NCBI RefSeq assembly: GCF_000264995.1
Contig: NW_006767438.1
Span: forward strand, 1,068,355-1,132,354
DNA: 64,000 bases
Direction: 5' to 3'
From: Punctularia strigosozonata HHB-11173 SS5
Lineage: Eukaryota; Basidiomycota; Agaricomycetes; Corticiales; Punctulariaceae
In this document: positions 45,673-56,712 of the stretch, one piece after another
How positions within the stretch are numbered: position 1 is the stretch's first letter
Layout of the letters: every line of letters starts with the position of its first letter
Notes under the pieces: generated by a model
Told to the model about the DNA's origin: nothing
Seen by the model: the letters and a program-made list of their open reading frames with translations, nothing else
Database searches by the model: none
Position numbers and translations under genes: made by a program

Positions 45673-48600
45673 ATGAACAGCCAGTATCTTTTCAGCTTGA
45701 ACCTGTGTTCACGGAAACTGCTGCAGGGCATGTGCACAGTCGTCGGTTGCCCATGTGAACACGATTTCGCAGCCTGCACAGACTGTGGCGTCGTGTCCAG
45801 CCCCGCATCCAACCATGCACAGCACGAAAAGTCGAACAAGCATATGAAGGTTCAGCTCCGTAAAAAGAAAAGGACATCTACACTGTTCAAATGCACGATC
45901 TGCTCGCATACTACCGACGGCATGAGCGGCTGGACGAAGCACATCGCCTCCGCCCCGCATTGCTCTCGCGCCAGAGAAAACGGTGTTTCGCCCGCCATGG
46001 CGCCTGAGGTTGATTTGTCCCGGCCTGGATTCGCTTATTGTGACGCATGTGAAATGCATGTGCCCAATGGACAGCTCAAGGCGCACTATACCTATCGTGC
46101 ACATCTCAGAAAGACTCGCATGAAGGCATACATGGAGGCAATATCGCGGGCGGAAAATGATAACGGCATCACGATCTCGCATGCCGACGTAGGTGCTGAT
46201 TTTGGGATCATGGATTTTGCTGCGGTGCAGGCCAATCCCGAGATCAACATCACCGTCAGGGCGACATCCGGTACTGCTCGGATCGCGGTGATTGAGGCCA
46301 GAGTTGTGAAGGCGCTCAACTCAGCGCCAACGACGTGGTACGTGACAGGCTTTTCTGCTACCCTGTTCGACATTCACCAACCATTGGTCCAGCTTCATCG
46401 CTTCGGTGAAAGGTGCCGGCACGCGAGTTCCTTCAGCGGAGGATCTGCACGTTGTCGTGAAGTTTACCCAACATCCTCCTCAGCGAGGGAGGTACGAGGC
46501 ACGTCTCGAGATCGTATTCGAGGACGCAGACGCGAGCCGCCGCTTCGAGATTTCGCGCATTATCAAGGCCGTAGTGGGTGATCCACAGGACCACGAACTC
46601 TTGAAGCCGGTTGCTCCTTACGTCAAGCCCACCAGGCGGCGCCGCACGGCAGAGACGGAAGTGGTTCAAGCGGAACTACCCCCGTCTCTGTCGCGCATCC
46701 AGTATCGGCGTAAACTTCCCGATGCGAAGATCCCAGATGCACTATTGTCGGTGCTGGAGAAAAGAGCGTCGTCTCAGCAGATCACGGGGAGGATTCGCGA
46801 GGGTCATCTCCCACCAGCACTGAATGAGACTAGCTACTCGACCTGGTACCAGACGCTCATTTGGGCCGAAGAATACAAACAAGAGTATGTTTTACGTGCT
46901 GCGCGCTGCATTATACTGAATCCTCGCCACAGGAAAGACATTCAAGCCTACGATATGCATGGTGTACGACTCAGGTCTGCGGGCGCTCTATACTAGTGAG
47001 ATCATCCGTTTCTGAAAGGATGACGTATCTCATCCGTTTTGCAGCTTGCAGGTCCCAGGATTGGCCGAGAATAGACCCAGCGTCATCGTCGGTACGTTCG
47101 CGGAATGTCGCTGTTTTTAATCATCGCTTGGATAATAACACTGTCGGCATAGGTGATCGCATTCTGGTACAACCAACGGATGTAGATCAGGGAAAATGGT
47201 TTGAAGGAAGGGTGTTTGTGGTCGCTCTACAAGAAGTCGGGATGCGACTCAACAGCGCTTTTGGGGCCCACAAAGATAAAACATGCAACGTCAGATTTCA
47301 ACTAAACCGCCACCCACTTCGCGTCCAGCACCAGGCGTTGAAGATATCGAATAACCCAAGTCGTTTACTGTTCCCTGAGCCGGAGCATATCGCAGGGGAT
47401 CTCGCCCCCTCGCCTGAGATTCTGGAAGGACCACGGTTTGATGAGCGCATCCTGCAGAATTCGGCGCAACTGCAAGCGATTACGTCCATCGTCCATCGCA
47501 AGCCGGGGGCAGTGCCCTTCGTGCTATTTGGCCCGTATGTCATCCCCCTATCTGGTGTACGCCTTTTCTGACTGTTTTCATTATAAAAGGCCTGGAACGG
47601 GGAAGACGTTCACGATCCTCGAGGCTATCAAGCAGCTCCTTCGCGTTGGCGGCGACAAAGTACACATTCTTGCAATTGCGCCAACCAATGCCGCCGCAGA
47701 CCTCATTGCGCTCGGCCTTACCTACCTCGACGACGATCTCTTCCGTATGTACGCCCCGACGCGGAGGAGGAACCTAGTCCCAGAAACACTCCTCCCATTC
47801 ACGGCCATGACCGCTGACGGAGGCAATTTCACTGTTCCAGACCTGGATCGACTGTTGCGATACAAGGTGGTCGTTGCAACATGCATATCCGCTGCCATAC
47901 CATACTCCTTGAGAATTCCGGAAGGTCATTTCTCACATATCTTTCTCGACGAGGCTGGGCAGGCGGCGGAGCCCGAGGCAATGGTTTCGATCAGAATGCT
48001 TGCAACGAGCAAAACCAACATCATCCTCTCCGGAGATCCTAAGCAGCTGGGGCCTGTAATCCGATCTGGGGTTGCCCGGGACTTGGGTCTCGGAAAGAGT
48101 TACCTGGAACGGCTTATGGAAAGGAAGATTTACGACGTGGTCGGCGGGTACGGTGTCACGTACGTGTGTCAGCCTTTGTTCGTCCTCCCCGCCCCTGACG
48201 CTATATTTACCTTGCGCAGCGTCGTCAAGCTTGTGAACAATTTCCGCTCGCATACCACCATCCTTCAGTACCCCAACGTCAAGTTCTATGCCGGTGACCT
48301 CCGCCCATGCGCGTGTGCGGAGATCGTCGACTCCTACATTGGCTGGCCCGGCCTGCCGTCGTCTAAGTTCCCCGTTATATTTCATTCAATCATCGGAAAG
48401 GACGATCGCGAGTCGACATCTCCGTCGTACTTCAACATCGATGAGATTTCCCAAGTGAAGGCGTACGTTCAAGATCTGCTGGGAAACGCGGAATTCCCTG
48501 TCGGTCAGTCGCCAGTGTCATCCCCATTCCTGATTCCCCACGCTGAAACTCCAGATTGTCAGAGCAACATGATATTGGGATCATCACGCCGTATCATGCG

Positions 48601-49218
48601 CAATCGCTCAAGATCCGAGCGGCCCTAAGGGCGATTCACCTCACAGACATCAAGGTCGGTTCGACAGAGTTATTCCAAGGCCAGGTACGCCTTCAACTAT
48701 CTTGCTCAGGAGTCGCCACCCGCTCAGTTTGCATCGTAGGAGCGGCGAGTCATCATCGTCTCCACCGTACGAAGCAGCCAAGAGCTGCTCACTTATGACT
48801 TGCGACACACCCTCGGATTTGTCTCGAACCCACGTCGCTTCAACGGTACGTGTTCCCGGCGATACATCTAGTCCATGCCGGAATTTGACTTCCTCATCAA
48901 TCCCCAGTCGCCGTCACCCGCGCAAAAGCGCTCCTGATTGTTGTTGGGAATCCCAACGTACTCTCGCTAGACCCCCTCTGGCGTGGATTTCTCAACTACG
49001 TCCACCAGAACGGCGGGTGGACGGGTCAGAGCAGTATCGGCTGGGACCCGACCGAACCCGTCAAGGACGGTGGTTATGATGCCGATGTTAGGGCTCAAGC
49101 GCTCGAGGAGCTGAACGCACAATTTGCGAAGTTTGGTATTGAACCTATCGTGGAGGATGCGGAACCGGACTCGGACGTCGTGAACGAAGATTTGGATAAC
49201 CCCGAACGGCAGGAGTGA
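45673..49218 (+). CDS. MOV10/SDE3-type SF1 RNA helicase A with three zinc fingers
   Basis: Upf1-like superfamily 1 helicase. The N-terminus has three U1-type C2H2 fingers (C35/C38/H51/H57; C74/C77/H90/H96; C123/C126/H138/H144). An Ig-like and beta-barrel region follows ([48 protein letters not shown]). The motor is complete: Walker A GPPGTGKT (across an intron at 47535-47589), [34 protein letters not shown] and [10 protein letters not shown]. Next come [20 protein letters not shown] and [18 protein letters not shown]. At least nine introns are needed; the one near 48493 uses the later AG so that GIITPYHAQ stays in frame. The family acts in RNA silencing, virus and transposon restriction, and meiotic silencing in fungi. 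It lies in tandem with a diverged paralogue downstream. Confidence 0.9.
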
Positions 49219-49348
49219 GCTCTGGTTTGTGTTTGAGACGAATGATCTCGGATGGATTTGTGATTTTGTGTTTGTGCAAGGTGGTACTTCTCAGTGTTCG
49301 GGCGTGTATCATCTTGATGTGTATTATTCTCTGACGTGTTCGGTCTAC

Positions 49349-50322
49349 GAAGATACTGCGATGGCATGCTTCATTCGTCATATGGCCGTCATCTGCCTGA
49401 ACAATGCAGCGATCGTCAATGTGTTCCTGCCCATTCTTATGGACAAGGCAGTTGCCCTTCGCCCAGAGGTCATGTCGGGTATCTTTGTCCAATTAAAGCT
49501 TCGAGGACAGGCGGGCACACCGTCTGCGTATGCCATCAATGAGAACGAGATCAAGTTCTTCTCGAGGAACACTACCAGCACGGGAGGGCAGACGCCCCGC
49601 CCGTATATCACCTTGATTATGGAGCTAGGAGTTGCCAATCCTCCTTCACTATTGGCACAGACCCCCACTGATTATCATTCAGATCATTCAAAGTCGAGCA
49701 CGGCGCTTCGAAAGCGGCGCGACATGATGGAGCAGTCCGGAAATCCTCCGCCCATTCCGGGGTCTCCTTCCAAGGTGGTCATCCCTGCGCCTCCATCGCG
49801 AGGCCACAAGAACGTCGTGCACCCGCGGTATAGCTTGTACATCTATGGATGCTCGCCCTCGGTGTACAAGGTAATCGCGGAAGCCGAGCGTCCGCTGTAC
49901 AAGCGGCTCATCCGCAGCGGAGATCTGCTCGGAGAGCACCCGCGGCAGCACCGTACGGCTCTCGATTTAGTTCGGAATCAAAAGCCCTTCTTTAGGGCCT
50001 TCTGGCACTGGGTGCTCAGTCAAAAATTGAACGTGGACAAGCAGGCCGGGGACGGGGATGGGGAGATAATCCTTGGTTATAGACTCAAAGTTACCGCTGA
50101 CGACGAGGAAGCGAACGATGAAATTCCTTTCTGATTCCATCGGGTGCGTCGCTCTGGATCGAATACATGTATTTGGATTTCAAAAAGTTCAGGTCGACGA
50201 AATTCGATTATCTTGCTTAGTGCCGCATACTCCTACTAGAGTTTACTTTCCGTAGTTGACAGCACTCAGGAAGGAACAGCGAGCCCGGATGTGTAGTGGC
50301 GTGGAAGAGGAGAGGGTCGAGG
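49349..50322 (+). repeat. 5'-truncated copy 2 of the unrecognised dispersed gene family
   Basis: Near-identical to the copy at 8557-11037 from the EDTAMACF block to a non-coding tail ending about 50322. The left break is at 49349. Copy 2 lacks both LTR insertions and shows their single-copy target sites. An open frame (49229-50134) runs through it: FLPILMDKAVALRPEVMSG, then GTPSAYAINENEIKFF, then PYITLIMELG, MYIYGCSPSVYKVIAEAE-like sequence and DLVRNQKPFFRAFWHWVLSQ, ending EANDEIPF. Its first 40 residues, before the break, are not shared and start just after the helicase stop, so they are probably spurious. I do not recognise the protein; the N-terminal half seen in copy 1 is missing here. 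Confidence 0.82.
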
Positions 50323-50542
50323 GTCGAGAGCAGCCGACCTTCGACTCTGACAAACCAGTCCATTCCTTTGCCTCCATGTGCACGAACAAACCTTCCATTG
50401 CCCGACGGAGCGCTACACGTGGTTTGCGCCCCCCTTGACTAGAGCCTGATAGGCTTCAGTGTCGACCAAGCGTTACCCTCCTGGCTCTCTCGCCTTAACC
50501 TGAACTTCACTACCGTCCAGCCTACTTCTCCGATCGAGAAAA

Positions 50543-53500
50543 ATGGCTGAACGATGCAGCGTTTGCGGGACGTTCGTTCCAGCAAAATACAGCGTCGACC
50601 AGCACGTTCGCGGTCGGAAACATCAGGAGGTGCTTAGGAGGCTCAGGGTCGCGGGCGTCGAAACGGCTCAGACCCCGCACTCCGCGCCCTCCGGTCCTAG
50701 AACGGCGACGCAGCGCAGTTTCGCTGATATACGCTGTGGTGTTTGCGGTCTGACCCTCCCAAACATCACCGCGTATACCTATCACTCCCGAAGTGCGAGC
50801 CATCGGGAAGCGGTCGCGCAGGCCAGAGCGGTCAGCCAGGGGAATGCAAACGCGGGGGCGACGAGTAGGGTACGTATGCAACGCGTCGTTGGGCTGCATC
50901 TGCTGTTCTCGTTGACTGTATGCGCTCTGTCTAGGGTACGGATGTGAGAGATGTATCTGACGGTGTTACAGACGTCGAAAGCGCCGAAGCAGACAAGCAC
51001 GGGGTCGCGATTTCCTTGAAAGGAGGGCTTGATTTTGGCATTGTCGAGATGGATGCCACCCAAGGGGCCTCGGAACGACGCACGATGACTTTGACAATCA
51101 AAAGAACGGACACCGTCGCTCGAGTTTACCTCGCCAAGATACTCTTATCCTCGTCGACCACACAGAGCACGCATGGTACAAGGTCGGATACTTTCTCTTA
51201 TTTTCCTTCTGTTGTTCTCAACTTATATGCTTGCAGTTTCTCAGCTAGCCTCGTAGGAAATATCAGGTGGATCAATTGGCGTCAACCCCGTCAAGTTGCC
51301 GTCGTATTTCAATCCTCCTACGAAGGAAGATATGAGGACACCATCGAGCTATGCTTTCACGACGTCGCCGCCAAGAGACAGTTCACCATCATCCGCCACA
51401 TGAAGGCCATCGTCGGTTCCGCTGACGATTTCGCCGTCTTGCGACCCTCGGCGCCGTACGTGAAGAAGACCGTCAAGCCCCGCCCGCCCGAAGCGGAAGT
51501 CGTGCCGCCACCCCCAACGTGGACAGAGACGGCCTGGAAGGTGTTTCTCCCGCACTACCCTGTTCCTGCGGACCTCGTGGAGGCGGCATTTCAGCATAAC
51601 ACGCGGAGGGCACAACAGGAGGTTCGCGCGCGGTTCCTGCCTGCCGCGCTCACACCCTCCACATACGCCAAATGGTTCCACATGTTGCTGCATATCGAGG
51701 AAGAGAAGACGAGGTGGGTCGGGCTGGATTTGTGACGTCGCGGAATGCCCTGCTGACCTTAGATCAGACAGGATCTAGAGCGATATTCGATGTACGGTGT
51801 CACGCTGGAGCCAAGACCGCCACGTTACCGGTGAGCGGTAGTAAAGCACATACCCCGTGCAGCCCTATAAATCGGTTACCTCTAGCCTCCAAGTCGACGG
51901 GTTGGCGGAGAAGCGGCCTTCCGTTCTCGTCGGCGACTTCATCAACGTCAAGTTCACCAGCGAACGCGACGACAAATGGTACCAAGGTCGCGTCCACGAG
52001 CTTCACAACACATCCGTGGACGTCCGATTCAGCGATTCGTTCAGCACTTTCCGGGGCAACAGCTTCGATGTCCGGTGCGGGTCGTTCTGTTGCCTGACAC
52101 GCGTGGCCCTGAACCCATCTCCTCACAGCTTTGTCTTGAATCGTCTGCCGTTGAGGAGAGCGCATCAAGCCGTGGCAATCAAATACCCATTGACGCATGT
52201 CCTGTTCCCCGCAACGCGTGATTTAGCGCCTCTGCGAACCGTGACTGAAGCGCAAATGGAAGCGGTTCGACTCGTCAACCGAAGGATCGCGGAGGATCGC
52301 GAACAGCTGCAAGCCGTTGCGACTATACTCCATCGTCCAGCAGGTTCCGTCCCTTTCGTCATCTTTGGGCCGTAAGTTGCACGTTTTCGCTCGTCGGCCC
52401 TTGTTCACCGTCTGTTCAGGCCCGGAACCGGAAAGAGCGTCACAGTCGTGGAGAGCATCAAACAACTCCTCATCGCTAACGACGCCTGCCGCATCCTCGT
52501 GTGTGCCCCGTCGAATGCCGCCGCCGACCTTCTTGCCATGCGGCTGCTCGACCTCGGCCCCTACCAGCTCTTCCGCCTCAACTCGGTTTCGCGCGAGGTC
52601 AAGCGACTCCCCAAGGACCTCCTGCCCTTCTCCCTCATCAACGGGAATCAGGTCTTTGCCACCCCGGCGCTGGAGGACCTGATGAAGTACCGCGTTGTCG
52701 TTTCGACATGCATCTCAGGCGGGATACCCTACGGCCTCGGCGTACCACGGGGATACTACTCGCACATCTTCGTGGACGAGTGCGCGCAGGCGACGGAGCC
52801 GGACGCGATGATCCCGATCAGGACCATGGCGGACAACCGCACGAATGTCGTCCTGGCGGGGGATATAAGGCAGCTCGGACCGACCATTCGTTCGGTCATA
52901 GCCATCTCTTTCAAGCTCAACAGGAGCTACATGGAACGTCTTATGGACAGCGGGCCATATAGCCTGGAGACCGGCAGAGGATTGACGTGAGTACTACGTT
53001 CTGTCGGCGCCTCCAAGACTAACACGCGGCATTATGCATCAGGGTTGTGAAGCTCATCAAGAATTGGAGGTCACACCCCGACATCCTTACGTTTGCCAAC
53101 CAACAGTTTTACGATGGCGAACTCGAGGCCTGCGGAGACCCAGCGATGACACATAGCTTGCTGCGCTCGGAGGTGCTTGTCAAGAGGGGCTTCCCGATTG
53201 TGTTCCATGGGATAACGGGCAAGGACGAGCGCGAGGAGTCGTCCCCGTCTTTTTTCAACGTCGAGGAGGCGACCCAGGTCAAGAAATACTGCGTGGAATT
53301 GATGTCGGATCAAAAGCTGCGACTCAGTGAGCCTTCCTTCTTCGAGATGAAGATGGATACTCAACAGCTTGATATGATCATAGAGCCCAGTGATATTGGT
53401 GTTATATCGCCTTATCACGCACAGTGCGGGAAGATACATCGTATCCTTCCTGACAGATGCAAGGACATCAAGTGCGCCTCTGTTGAGGAGTTCCAAGGCC

Positions 53501-54064
53501 AGGTATGCCGCAACTCGTGAATGACTGCCAGGCTAGCTCTCCTGACATGTCTCTACAGGAACGGAAAGTCATAATCCTGTCCACTGTGCGGAGTTCCGTC
53601 GATCACATCAACTACGACATCCGCCACACCCTCGGATTTGTCGCCAACGCCCGGCGCTTCAATGGTATGTTCCATTTATCCGCCGTACTGACCCGGCATT
53701 CATAAATGCCCCGTTCGTCACGTCAGTTGCGATTACGCGCGCCCGCGCACTTCTCATCGTCGTTGGCGACCCGACCGTGCTGTCGCTCGACCCGGTCTGG
53801 CGCGCCTTCCTCAACTTCGTTCACCTCGGCGGCGGCTGGAAGGGCAAAAAGATCGACTGGGACCCTACAGAGACCGTCGTCGCGCATGGGTATGACCGGG
53901 AGCGCCGGGAGCGCGCGCAGGGGCAAGTTACAGAGATGATGGAGCGGATTCGCGCCCAAATATTCTCGTCCACGGAGGAATGGGCGATCCCTGGAGGCGA
54001 ACGAGAATCTGGAGAGGACGATGGAGAGGGATTCCTGGACGTGCCTTGGAGGGAGGACGATTGA
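50543..54064 (+). CDS. MOV10/SDE3-type SF1 RNA helicase B with two zinc fingers
   Basis: Paralogue of the upstream helicase. The N-terminus has two C2H2 U1-type fingers (C5/C8/H21/H27; C65/C68/H81/H87) instead of three. The middle region carries [18 protein letters not shown], then [19 protein letters not shown]-like sequence, a linker rich in Pro ([14 protein letters not shown]) and [20 protein letters not shown]. Motor motifs are Walker [73 protein letters not shown] and [18 protein letters not shown]. Differences from A include DECAQ for DEAGQ and GKS for GKT, both used elsewhere in the family. An acidic tail ends at 54064. An intron near 51835 uses an AG that keeps [13 protein letters not shown] in frame. 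Confidence 0.9.
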
Positions 54065-54322
54065 GGTCGTTTTGATTCTTGGATCTTGCACACGCTTCGG
54101 AAGGATTTCGTGTATTTTCAAGACTTGTATTTCTCTCATTTCGTGCTTGGAGGCCAGGTGCTTTTCTCGGCAGATAGATATTCTTCGTGTTTACCAGTCT
54201 GCACATCCAACACATGCTTTGCGATGTTGACTTAACTAAGCGCGTATAACATACGTAACAAGGTCCGTCTGGAGGGTATTATCAACTAACTATCTACAAA
54301 AGCTGCGCGCTCCTGCGAAGCA
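54065..54322. other. Convergent intergenic region
   Basis: 258 nt between the stops of helicase B and the magnesium transporter. AT-rich, and probably holds both 3' ends. Confidence 0.5.
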
Positions 54323-56006
54323 TTATCGGTATTGCGGTGACCGCCGCGCCTGGAGATCGTCCTGCGACCCCGGTCCCCGCGCCATCCTCGGCGAGTTGCT
54401 CCTCGACCCTCGCGCGCTCCCCAGTCCACCGCCGCTCCGGAGCCGCGTGCGCTCGTTCGCCTCCTCGTCGTCATACTCATCTTCCTCCTGCTCCTCCTGC
54501 AGCCGGTGCAGCGCGGGCGACGGCGGAAGCTCGTCGTCGTGCTCGAACGTGTTGAACAGCGTCTGGCTCTGCGCGCGGTAGAGCGACGAGCGCCGGCCGT
54601 GGCCATACGCGCTTCCGTTGGCGGAGTGCGGCGTGAGGGGGACGGCGTTCACGCCCCACCCGTCGAGGCTCATCCGGCCGCTGATGCTCAGCCGCGGGTT
54701 CATGATCCCCGACTCCAAAGCGGAGTGGGCCTGGGGGAGGGGCGCCTCGGGTTGGCGGGAGAGGTTGAGGAGGTGCACGCCGAGGAAGGTGACGGTGAGC
54801 CCGGCGAGGAGCGAAAACGAGTCACGGGTGGAGGCCGTGTTGAAGCCGCGGAACATAATGATGGAGGCGACGAGCGTCGCGGTGGAGAAACCGACGAAGT
54901 ACATCGGGTTCACTCTGAGAAAAGACGGGCGTCAGCGTCGTGACGAGAGGAAGGGAGGTGAAGGAAGACGACGACGAGAGCACGTACACGTTAGTGGAGA
55001 AGGTGTCGAGTGCCTTGTTGAAGTAGTTCATCTGCACGAGGATGCAGCCTGCAATGCAGAGCCCGAAGACGTACGTCGCCGGCCGGGTGAATTGATTATT
55101 GCCGCCGAGGGTGAGCTTGACGGCGACGCCGAAGCCTTTTATCGCCATGACGGACACGGAGCCGACGAGGGAACATATAGAGATGTAGACCAGCGGGTTT
55201 GTGCGCCCATGCTTGGGCGCGATGACGTAGATCATGAAGATGGAGAAGGCGGCGACGGTGAGGCAGTAGAGGAGGAAGCCTGCAGGAGAGCTGGTTAGAG
55301 AAGATGTCGTGATTGGAGAAGAGAAGAGCAAGTGTCGAGGCACATGCGTACCAGGTTGTTCAGCATACTCGAGCATTTCGTCTATACTCGTCACCTCCTT
55401 GTCTTCTGGAGCATGTAGCACGATAATCAAGGAGCCAACAAGCGAGAGTCCGCAGCCTACACGGCCTAGGTGCCCAAGTGATTCGCCAAGGAGGAACGAC
55501 GCGAGGACCGCGCTGCGGTCCAGAGGTACATCAGCGACGCGGACGAGTGCTGATGCCGAAAGACTAACCCAATTAAAACGGAGAGGGACCCGAGAGGGGT
55601 GACGAGGATGGGCGGTGCAAATGCATAGGCAGCAAAGTTGGCGACTGCATACATGAATCAATCAACGAGAAAGAATGTGAGGGCATGGAGGATCGCGTAC
55701 TTTCTCCAATAACCACTGCAGGATGAGCAAGCCATAAGCAATTTTCATGGCGCAGAGACGACTAGACGCACATGTCGATATCCCCGCCCACCATAGTGGA
55801 TTTCGAAGGTATGCATATCCCTCGGACGCCTTGCCGTTAGCGTGCGATGCGTCATTCAAACCCTGTTGAACAAGGGCTGGTGAACCCTTCCGTACACCAC
55901 ACCGAACGCGGATGAAGCCAACCTTTTTGGTGATGATGAAACTAGTTCCGATGGCTACAGTCCCCGAAACTGCGAGCGCGAGTCCGATGTATCTATCTTC
56001 GAGCAT
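54323..56006 (-). CDS. NIPA-type magnesium transporter
   Basis: Nine-TM member of the NIPA/drug-metabolite transporter superfamily that moves Mg2+ across membranes. The start at 56006 gives RYIGLALAVSGTVAIGTSF, then IITKK joined by an intron to GLNDASHANG, then YLRNPLWWAGIST. A 15-nt micro-exon (55701-55715) restores LVIGE before IANFAAYAFAPPILVTPLG. Then come AVLASFLLGESLG, VGCGLSLVGSLIIVLHAPED, SIFMIYVIAPKHGRTNPLVY, FVGFSTATLVASIIMFRGFN and FLGVHLLNLSR. The C-terminal cytosolic tail is Ser/Arg-rich with an acidic run (EEQEEDEYDDEEANE) and no further membrane segments. Family order and hallmark NFAAYAFAP are intact. Confidence 0.92.
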
Positions 56007-56712
56007 GCTGAACCAAGCTCCACGCTATTTGAGACCGGGTCGCTGGCGTTGTCGATGTAGTGGCGCTCTCGTAGCGGCTTCAAGCCGGCCTGGGAATCAG
56101 AAACAAGCAAACAAGCTATGTAGGAAGTATTGAGATGCACGGCTGGCGACGTCGCCACGACGAGGAGGACGGTAGCTGACGGTAGGGGAGAGAAATGCGG
56201 TGCTTCTCGTTCAGCAGCCAGCGAGCCTGATGTCGCGAGTTGCGACCTTGCTCGCTTGATCACATCCGCATCTCTACGTGGCCCATCATTGTTCGACTAT
56301 CCCTGGCGATTTCTGTGCATGTACGAAGTCATACTTGACGATGACCGAGCAATATATAATAGGGAGTCGCCGACGCCAGCGCATAGTATACGGTGTACAC
56401 CGCTTAGTCCCCGACAACCTCCGACTCCTACTACGACGACGACGACCACTGCCCAGTGAACGCCTAAGTGTGCTTGTCCGGTTACAGCCCTCACGCGGCC
56501 TACGGCTGCGTAGGATCCACCTTTCCAGGGAATTGCGAGTCCGAGAGCCTGAGCCAATCTAATCCCGGAGATCATCTGTGCACATGGTCCTCATCCCGTT
56601 TCGACGGACCCCCATCCCTTCGCCGGCTCTCTGCTTCAGATCTTTCGCCTCCAGACTCGCGATTTTGGTCCGCTATTCGAGCTCACGATCTGTTGAGCGA
56701 CTAAATACCACC
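56007..56712. other. Divergent promoter region
   Basis: 700 nt between the starts of the magnesium transporter and aminopeptidase P genes. It contains a short CGA/CAC-rich run near 56425-56455. No further gene was seen. Confidence 0.5.

Noticed and set aside
49229-49348. First 40 codons of the frame running through copy 2
   Set aside because: They begin 11 nt after the helicase A stop and are not shared with copy 1; likely read-in from the helicase 3' region.
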